Shown here: positions 5,557 to 10,632 of the stretch, piece after piece | Numbering within the stretch: position 1 is the stretch's first letter | How the letters are laid out: each line of letters begins with the position of its first letter | Assembly (NCBI GenBank): GCA_016462305.1 | Contig: JAEMTM010000017.1 | Span: 9,887 to 20,518, forward strand | Length of the DNA stretch: 10,632 bases | Direction of reading: 5' to 3' | From: Sphingomonadaceae bacterium | Lineage (GTDB): Bacteria; Pseudomonadota; Alphaproteobacteria; Sphingomonadales; Sphingomonadaceae | Notes under the pieces: model-generated | What the model was told of the DNA's origin: nothing | The model's input: only the letters and a program-made list of their open reading frames with translations | Database searches by the model: none | Made by a program: the position numbers and the translations under genes

Positions 5557-7383
5557 ATGACATTTGAAAATATTTCCCCGCTTCTCGATGAAGCGCTCAC
5601 CGTGCGTGGATATACGACGCTCACCCCTGTTCAGGACGCTGTTATTGCAGAGGAAGCCGTAGGACGCGATTTGGTCGTGTCGGCACAAACCGGCTCGGGC
5701 AAGACCGTGGCCTTTGGCCTTGCGATGGCACCCCAAATCCTTGATGGCGGGCTGGTGAGCTTGGCACGCGAGCCTGCTGCGCTCATCATCGCCCCGACCC
5801 GCGAGCTTGCCTTGCAGGTGAGTCGCGAATTGATGTGGCTTTATGGGAAAGCAGGCGTGCGTATTGCGACCTGCGTTGGCGGCATGGATGCGTCGAAAGA
5901 ACGGCGCACTTTGAACCAAGGCGCGCAGATTGTTGTCGGCACCCCCGGACGGCTGCGCGACCATTTGGAGCGCGGCGCGCTTGACCTGTCGGCGTTGAAA
6001 GTCGCGATCTTGGATGAAGCGGACGAAATGCTCGACATGGGCTTTCGCGAAGAGCTTGAGGAAATATTGAACGCTACGCCCGAAGGGCGACGGACATTGC
6101 TGTTCTCTGCCACCATGCCGAAACCGATTGTTTCGCTGGCAAAACGGTATCAGCGCGATGCTTTGCGAATCTCGACCGTTGGCGAAGATCGCGGCCATGG
6201 CGACATCAGCTATCAAGTGGTCACGGTCGCCCCACCGGACATCGAAAACGCTGTCGTCAATTTGCTGCGTTTGCATGAGGCGGAAACGGCTATTCTGTTC
6301 TGCGCGACGCGTGAAAATGTCCGCCGCTTGCACGCCAGCCTGACCGAGCGCGGCTTTAACGTCGTTGCCTTGTCGGGCGAGCATTCGCAGTCCGAGCGGA
6401 ACCAAGCGCTTCAGGCTTTGCGGGACCAGCGGGCGCGGGTTTGCGTCGCAACCGATGTTGCCGCACGCGGGATCGATTTGCCAAACCTATCGTTGGTTGT
6501 CCATGTCGAGCTGCCACGCGATGCAGAAGGGCTTCAGCATAGGTCGGGACGGACTGGTCGTGCTGGTCGCAAGGGTACCGCTGTGTTGATCGTGCCATAT
6601 CAGCGCCGCAAGCGCGTTGAATCCATGCTGCGCGGTGCAAAGATCGAGGCGGATTGGATAAAGGTTCCAACCGCAGCAGACATCCGCGCCAAGGACCATG
6701 ACCGCCTGCTTGAAACGCTTTTGACCCCAGTTGAGGTTGAGGACGAAGATCGCGCGCTGGGTGCAAAACTGCTTGAGACGATGTCGGCAGAGGACATTGC
6801 GGCTGCTTTGGTGCGCGTGCATCGTGCCAAGATGCCGCAAGCCGAAGACCTGCTGGATGACGGCAGCCGTGAACGGCCACGCGACGACCATCGTGCAGGA
6901 TTCGACGATTCGGTCTGGTTCAAACTGAATGTTGGTCGCCGCAACAATGCTGACCCCAAATGGATATTGCCATTATTGTGCCGTCGTGGCGGGGTGACCA
7001 AGAACGACATTGGTGCCATTCGTATTGCCGCGAATGAAACCCATGTCGGCATTGCGGCGGCTGCGGTCGCCAAGTTCGCCAAAGCGATTGCGCAACCGGG
7101 GCACGACGAAGATAATGATGTCGAAATCGTGCAAGCCGATGGCCCACCGCGTCAAGCGGCGCGGGAAAACAAGCGTAAGGGCCGCGATGGTGATCGTCCG
7201 CAGCGTGCAAAACTGGGCGTTAAGCCACGCGGCGATGGTCCGCCACGCGGCGGTAACTTCCGCGGAGACGGGCCGCGTGGTGGCGGACAAAGCCGCGATG
7301 GTGCACGTCCGTTCCGCAAGGATGGCCCGCCGCCATCGAAGCATGGTGTGAAGCACAAGGCAAAGGGCAATCGACCGCGTTAA
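5557..7383 (+). CDS. DEAD-box RNA helicase with DbpA-type RNA-binding domain (DeaD/CsdA-like)
   Basis: An ATP-dependent RNA helicase of 608 aa, likely acting in ribosome assembly, cold adaptation or mRNA turnover. All core motifs are visible: Q motif (GYTTLTPVQ, 18-26), motif I AQTGSGKT (43-50), PTRELALQV (80-88), VGGM (107-110), TPGR (129-132), DEAD (153-156), SAT (184-186), ATDVAARGID (298-307) and HRSGRTGRAGRKG (328-340). Residues around 450-505 (VWFKLNVGRRNNADPKWILP and IGAIRIAANETHVGI) match the DbpA RNA-binding fold. The last 80 or so residues are a disordered basic tail rich in Arg, Gly, Pro and Asp, with repeated RGDGPPRGG-like units. This domain order and length resemble E. coli DeaD more than RhlE or RhlB. 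The Shine-Dalgarno is weak (AAAGG nine bases upstream). It is divergent from phaC. Confidence 0.95.
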   Translation: MTFENISPLLDEALTVRGYTTLTPVQDAVIAEEAVGRDLVVSAQTGSGKTVAFGLAMAPQILDGGLVSLAREPAALIIAPTRELALQVSRELMWLYGKAGVRIATCVGGMDASKERRTLNQGAQIVVGTPGRLRDHLERGALDLSALKVAILDEADEMLDMGFREELEEILNATPEGRRTLLFSATMPKPIVSLAKRYQRDALRISTVGEDRGHGDISYQVVTVAPPDIENAVVNLLRLHEAETAILFCATRENVRRLHASLTERGFNVVALSGEHSQSERNQALQALRDQRARVCVATDVAARGIDLPNLSLVVHVELPRDAEGLQHRSGRTGRAGRKGTAVLIVPYQRRKRVESMLRGAKIEADWIKVPTAADIRAKDHDRLLETLLTPVEVEDEDRALGAKLLETMSAEDIAAALVRVHRAKMPQAEDLLDDGSRERPRDDHRAGFDDSVWFKLNVGRRNNADPKWILPLLCRRGGVTKNDIGAIRIAANETHVGIAAAAVAKFAKAIAQPGHDEDNDVEIVQADGPPRQAARENKRKGRDGDRPQRAKLGVKPRGDGPPRGGNFRGDGPRGGGQSRDGARPFRKDGPPPSKHGVKHKAKGNRPR

Positions 7384-7470
7384 TGTGCGCGCCAATAGCT
7401 TTTTCTGGAAATGCACGAAAACTTCGCGCATGAGGGCGGTCTTGAGTTAACGAACCGGAAACGGGAGCCA

Positions 7471-8682
7471 ATGTCCGAAGAATTCTACCGCATGAAGCGC
7501 CTACCGCCTTATGTCATCGCTGAAGTCAATGCGATGCGTGCGGCGGCGCGTGGCGCGGGCGAGGATATAATCGATCTCGGCATGGGCAATCCAGATTTGC
7601 CGCCACCGCAGCATGTGATCGAAAAACTGTGCGAAGTGGCGCAAAAGCCCGATGCGCATGGCTATTCCGCGTCCAAGGGTATTCCGGGGCTTCGCAAAGC
7701 ACAGGCGCATTATTATGGGCGGCGTTTCGGGGTAGAACTTGATCCCGAACATGAAGTTGTCGTGACGATGGGTTCTAAAGAAGGCTTGGCAAGCCTTGCC
7801 ACCGCCATCACTGCGCCGGGCGACGTTGTTCTGGCACCGAACCCAAGCTACCCCATACACACTTTTGGGTTTATCATTGCGGGCGCGACGATCCGGTCGG
7901 TGCCAACCACGCCCGACGAAAATTACTTCCGCTCGCTTGAGCGTGCCATGGCCTTCACCGTGCCGCGCCCGTCGATATTGGTGGTAAACTATCCGTCAAA
8001 TCCGACCGCTGAGACCGTTGATCTGGCGTTTTATGAACGGCTGGTTGCATGGGCGAAGGAGAATAAGGTCTGGATATTGTCCGACCTTGCCTATTCCGAA
8101 CTCTATTTTGACGGCAACCCGACCCCGTCGATTTTGCAGGTCAAGGGCGGTAAGGATGTTGCCGTTGAATTTACGTCCTTGTCGAAAACTTATTCCATGG
8201 CCGGATGGCGCGTTGGTTTTGCCGTGGGCAACCGCGAATTGATTGCGGCGATGACCCGCGTGAAAAGCTATCTTGATTATGGTGCCTTCACACCGATTCA
8301 GGCAGCAGCCTGCGCCGCGCTCAACGGGCCGCAGGACATTGTCGCGCAAAACCGGCAGCTTTACCACAAGCGCCGCGACATCCTTGTCGAGGCGTTTGGG
8401 CGCGCCGGTTGGGACATTCCGCCGCCTAAGGCGTCGATGTTTGCCTGGGCACCCTTGCCGCCCGCGCTCGCGCATTTGGGCAGCCTTGAATTTTCCAAGC
8501 AGTTGCTGACCGAGGCGAAGGTCGCGGTCGCGCCCGGCGTTGGCTATGGCGAAGATGGCGAAGGCTATGTCCGCATTGCGATGGTCGAAAATGAACATCG
8601 GTTGCGGCAGGCTGCGCGCAATGTGAAACGCTATTTGCAATCCATGGGTGTGAACACCCCGGCGCAGTCCAAGGCGATTTGA
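7471..8682 (+). CDS. alaC: PLP-dependent aminotransferase, AlaC-like (glutamate-pyruvate type)
   Basis: A fold-type I, class I/II aminotransferase of 403 aa, very similar along its whole length to E. coli AlaC, which interconverts pyruvate plus glutamate and alanine plus 2-oxoglutarate. The opening RLPPYVIAEVNAMR, GEDIIDLGMGNPD, GYSASKGIPGLRKA and NPSYPIH blocks are diagnostic of this group. Cofactor residues are visible: N177 (SNPTA), D205 and Y208 (SDLAYSE), the PLP lysine K239 in SLSKTYSMAGWR, and substrate-carboxylate R368 (YVRIAMVEN). The open frame extends upstream to 7411, but family alignment and GGAG just before the ATG support 7471, although that spacing is short. LL-diaminopimelate aminotransferase is a common database label for close relatives and remains the main alternative. 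It lies 87 bp after the helicase and is tightly coupled to the next gene. Confidence 0.92.
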   Translation: MSEEFYRMKRLPPYVIAEVNAMRAAARGAGEDIIDLGMGNPDLPPPQHVIEKLCEVAQKPDAHGYSASKGIPGLRKAQAHYYGRRFGVELDPEHEVVVTMGSKEGLASLATAITAPGDVVLAPNPSYPIHTFGFIIAGATIRSVPTTPDENYFRSLERAMAFTVPRPSILVVNYPSNPTAETVDLAFYERLVAWAKENKVWILSDLAYSELYFDGNPTPSILQVKGGKDVAVEFTSLSKTYSMAGWRVGFAVGNRELIAAMTRVKSYLDYGAFTPIQAAACAALNGPQDIVAQNRQLYHKRRDILVEAFGRAGWDIPPPKASMFAWAPLPPALAHLGSLEFSKQLLTEAKVAVAPGVGYGEDGEGYVRIAMVENEHRLRQAARNVKRYLQSMGVNTPAQSKAI

Positions 8683-8683
8683 C

Positions 8684-9148
8684 ATGGCACGTGGTGACTT
8701 TGCCTTTCATCATAGCTTGCGCGTGCGCTGGTCAGAAACTGATGCGCAAGGGGTCGTCTTCAACGCCCGCTATCTCGATTATGCCGATGTCGCGATCACC
8801 GAATATTGGCGCGCGGTGAAGTTTCGCCACTATGCCGATACTGCGCCGATGGAATTTCATGTGAAGAAAGCCACCGTCACATGGTTTGCCCCGATCAAGC
8901 CCGATGAGATGATTGAAGTCATGGCGCGGACCATCGCCACGGGGCGCACAAGCATGACGCAGCGCGTTGAAATTCACGGCCTCTCCGAAGATGGCGCGGA
9001 TGATTTGCGTGCGACCGTTGATTTGGTGAGCGTGCATGTGGACCTTGATGTGCATCGTCCCATCCCTCTGCCCGATTGGGTGAAGGGCGTTTTTACAGCG
9101 TTCGACAACCAAGCGGCTCTCGCGCCGCCCGCGTTGGCCGAAGCCTGA
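8684..9148 (+). CDS. Hotdog-fold acyl-CoA thioesterase (4-hydroxybenzoyl-CoA thioesterase family)
   Basis: A 154-aa single hotdog-domain protein, expected to hydrolyse an acyl-CoA thioester in the cytoplasm. The N-terminal strand and helix (VRWSETDAQGVVFNARYLDY, 14-33) form the family signature, with D20 as the probable catalytic aspartate. The central part, FHVKKATVTWFAPIKPDEM, and the strand RTSMTQRVEIHG fit the family. Length is normal (130-160 aa). The ATG begins one base after the aminotransferase stop, and AAGG inside the end of alaC serves as the Shine-Dalgarno, so translation is probably coupled. The substrate is unknown; relatives include YbgC-like and menaquinone-type thioesterases. 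It does not share an obvious pathway with its operon partner. Confidence 0.88.
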   Translation: MARGDFAFHHSLRVRWSETDAQGVVFNARYLDYADVAITEYWRAVKFRHYADTAPMEFHVKKATVTWFAPIKPDEMIEVMARTIATGRTSMTQRVEIHGLSEDGADDLRATVDLVSVHVDLDVHRPIPLPDWVKGVFTAFDNQAALAPPALAEA

Positions 9149-9160
9149 GGCGCGGCGGCG

Positions 9161-9901
9161 ATGCTACGGAATGTCATAACCCATAAGTTAGCAGCCTTAA
9201 TGCTTGGGCTGTCGCTGTTGGGCGCTTGTACCGAAAGCGCAGGGGGCGGGCAAAGCGCAACTGCACCGAAATTCCCCCGCCCTGACCGCACGGTATCCGC
9301 CATTGGCGACACGGAATTTTCGACCGAAGCCGCGCGGGACGAAGCGGGCGAAGCCAGTTATGTCATGGATTGGGCAGGCATTCAATTGGGGACCACCGTC
9401 GCCGACATTGGCGCGGGCGAAGGCTATTACACCATCCGCCTTGCCGAGCGCGTTGGCCCCAAGGGCCGCGTTTTGGCGCAGGATATTAACCGCGGCGCGC
9501 TGGATCGTTTAGGCGAACGCGTGACCCGCGAGCAAGTCGACAATGTCGCGATCAAGGAAGGCGCAGTGGACGACCCCCGCCTGCCACAGAGCAGCTTTGA
9601 CCGGATATTCATGGTGCATATGTATCATGAGATTGAAGAGCCTTATGCGTTTTTGTGGCGGATGCGCCCGGCGCTGGCCAAGGGCGGGCAAGTGATTGTC
9701 GTCGACCGTGACCGGGCTACGGACCGGCACGGCATACCGCCAAAGCTGTTATTCTGTGAATTTGACGCGGTTGGCTACCGCCTGACCGGCTTTACCGAGC
9801 AGTTGAAACTTGGCGGCTATATCGCCCGGTTTGAAGTCAGCGGTGCGCGGCCCGAACCATCGGCGATACGGACCTGCGCCAGCCGCTATCCGCAATCTTA
9901 G
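9161..9901 (+). CDS. Predicted lipoprotein with class I SAM-methyltransferase fold
   Basis: A 246-aa protein with a type II signal peptide: basic n-region MLRNVITHK, hydrophobic LAALMLGLSLLG and lipobox LLGAC, so C23 would be lipidated. The residue after the cysteine is Thr, not Asp, which by the E. coli rule favours the outer membrane. After a flexible linker comes a Rossmann methyltransferase domain: motif I VADIGAGEGYYTIRLAERVG (80-99), an acidic residue D109 at the end of the second strand, VDDPRLPQSSFDRIFMVHMYHEI (136-158) as motif IV, and KGGQVIVVDRD (174-184). This resembles predicted methyltransferases of the COG4798 type. It lies 12 bp after the thioesterase, probably in the same operon. 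The substrate is unknown, and the export of a SAM-dependent fold is puzzling. Confidence 0.85.
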   Translation: MLRNVITHKLAALMLGLSLLGACTESAGGGQSATAPKFPRPDRTVSAIGDTEFSTEAARDEAGEASYVMDWAGIQLGTTVADIGAGEGYYTIRLAERVGPKGRVLAQDINRGALDRLGERVTREQVDNVAIKEGAVDDPRLPQSSFDRIFMVHMYHEIEEPYAFLWRMRPALAKGGQVIVVDRDRATDRHGIPPKLLFCEFDAVGYRLTGFTEQLKLGGYIARFEVSGARPEPSAIRTCASRYPQS

Positions 9902-9908
9902 CCCCTCG

Positions 9909-10445
9909 TCAGTCGCCGTCAAAGCCGATGAGGGCGTCAACGCGGATATTTTGCGCCCGCAATTTATCTGCGCCGCCAAGGTCTGGCAAATCGACGATGA
10001 ACAAGGCTTGTTCGACCCTGCCCCCGCCTTGCCTGATAAGGTCAACGCCGGCCAAGGCGGTGCCGCCTGTGGCAATCAGATCATCGACCAGCAGCACTTT
10101 TTGGTCCGGCTGGACATGGCCGACATGCATTTCGATGCGGTCGGTGCCATATTCCAACGTATAATCGGTGCCGATTTTGTCACCGGGCAACTTACCCGGC
10201 TTACGCAACATCAATTGCCCAAGGCCAAGGACATAAGCCAGAGCCGACGCGACAATGAACCCGCGCGCCTCAATTCCGGCAACCAGCTCTGTATCGGGGT
10301 CAACCAAGGCCGCCAGCCGGTCCATCGTCATGCGATAGCCGCCCGCATCAAGCAGCAAGCTCGACACGTCGCGGAACATGATCCCCGGCTTCGGGTAATC
10401 CGGAATGTTGCGGATCAGTGCCGCGAGGTCTGCGTTGTTGTTCAT
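9909..10445 (-). CDS. apt: Adenine phosphoribosyltransferase
   Basis: Apt salvages adenine by condensing it with PRPP to form AMP in the cytoplasm. The 178-aa product contains IPDYPKPGIMFRDVSSLL (14-31), EARGF (59-63), RKPGKLPG (81-88), YTLEYGTDRIEMH (95-107) and the PRPP-binding loop VLLVDDLIATGGTA (117-130), all typical of Apt. Length matches the family (about 170-185). The frame is open to another ATG at 10472, which would add nine residues (MAHNRHSRP). The start at 10445 fits the family better, though its AAGG lies only three bases away. It ends seven bases from the stop of the convergent methyltransferase gene, so the two transcripts probably overlap at their 3' ends. No clear terminator is visible there. 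Confidence 0.96.
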   Translation of the reverse strand: MNNNADLAALIRNIPDYPKPGIMFRDVSSLLLDAGGYRMTMDRLAALVDPDTELVAGIEARGFIVASALAYVLGLGQLMLRKPGKLPGDKIGTDYTLEYGTDRIEMHVGHVQPDQKVLLVDDLIATGGTALAGVDLIRQGGGRVEQALFIVDLPDLGGADKLRAQNIRVDALIGFDGD

Positions 10446-10544
10446 TGGCCTTGAGTGCCTGTTATGGGCCATGTTTTCAAGGAAATCCGGTGAAGGCGGC
10501 TTCCTTTATCTCAAGCTAAGGAGTCTTCGTCCCCAACTCGTTTT

Positions 10545-10617
10545 TCGTCATCCTGAACTTGTTTCAGGATAACGGGCGACGGCGGTGCGTTATCCTGAAA
10601 CAAGTTCAGGATGACGA
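10545..10617. repeat. Perfect 30-bp inverted repeat made of nested REP-like palindromes
   Basis: The arms 10545-10574 and 10588-10617 are exact reverse complements separated by 13 nt. Each arm itself contains a smaller hairpin, ATCCTGAA-(5 nt)-TTCAGGAT (10550-10570 on the left). ATCCTGAAACAAGTTCAGGAT-like elements are widespread between genes of alphaproteobacteria, especially sphingomonads. The paired, inverted form can make a long cruciform or RNA hairpin. It lies upstream of apt on the minus strand, and the gene it may terminate would be beyond the right edge. The rest of 10473-10544 holds no gene that can be supported. Confidence 0.85.
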
Positions 10618-10632
10618 GAACGCGGCCACAAA

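Noticed and set aside
5458..6405. N-terminal extension of the phaC frame (open up to 6405, total 862 codons)
   Set aside because: It lies antisense to the helicase core motifs, its translation is unlike any PhaC N-terminus, and the PhaC homology begins at 5457.
6356..6880. 174-codon minus-strand ORF within the helicase gene
   Set aside because: It overlaps conserved helicase motifs V and VI on the opposite strand and its translation shows no family features.
7411..7470. 20-residue N-terminal extension of the aminotransferase
   Set aside because: Relatives begin near MSEEFYRMKRLPPY, and GGAG lies just before the ATG at 7471.
9903..9934. 8-bp stem CCCTCGTC/GATGAGGG at the convergent ends of the methyltransferase and apt genes
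   Set aside because: The loop is 16 nt, there is no T-run on either strand, and half of it lies in the apt coding region, so it is not a supported terminator.
9810..10454. 214-codon plus-strand ORF opposite apt
   Set aside because: Shadow of apt, whose PRPP-binding motif on the minus strand is clear.

Overview
The window looks like chromosomal DNA from an alphaproteobacterium, most likely a sphingomonad of moderate GC. This is inferred from the ClpS and phasin sequence styles, the DEAD-box helicase type, a REP-like palindrome built on ATCCTGAA/TTCAGGAT, and GC-rich CCCCTCCCGC palindromes between genes. No insertion sequence, tRNA, rRNA, CRISPR array or prophage gene is visible. Nearly all of the window is protein-coding, and no gene-free stretch exceeds 300 bases.

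Left half (1-5457, all minus strand): this is a polyhydroxyalkanoate (PHA) and acyl-CoA neighbourhood. In transcription order it holds a class I PHA synthase (phaC), two adjacent acyl-CoA dehydrogenase genes resembling a large/small subunit pair, a PHA-granule phasin with its own promoter and a strong intrinsic terminator, and the ClpS adaptor of the N-degron pathway. The 3' untranslated region of the phasin can fold into a hairpin whose loop copies the anti-Shine-Dalgarno tail of 16S rRNA, just before the terminator. This may be an undescribed 3'UTR-derived small RNA.

Regulation: the phasin promoter carries two copies, and the phaC upstream region one copy, of a 15-bp box of form TTGTGC-NN-YGCA-N-CA, together with an identical AAAGCAAATG decamer. 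This suggests that one regulator, by analogy PhaR, controls granule coat and polymerase together. The acyl-CoA dehydrogenase pair instead has a perfect 18-bp palindrome (GACGTTTACGTAAACGTC) upstream, pointing to a separate fatty-acid or branched-chain acyl-CoA regulator.

Right half (5557-9901, plus strand): divergent from phaC lies a DEAD-box RNA helicase with a DbpA-type RNA-binding domain and a basic Gly/Arg/Pro-rich tail. It is followed by an AlaC-like aminotransferase, a hotdog-fold thioesterase starting one base after the aminotransferase stop, and a SAM-methyltransferase-like protein with a lipoprotein signal peptide. Adenine phosphoribosyltransferase (apt) lies convergently on the minus strand. 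The window ends in a perfect 30-bp inverted repeat.

The most interesting signals are the anti-SD-loop RNA in the phasin 3'UTR, the shared operator-like box of phasin and phaC, the acyl-CoA dehydrogenase palindrome, and the lipoprotein methyltransferase.
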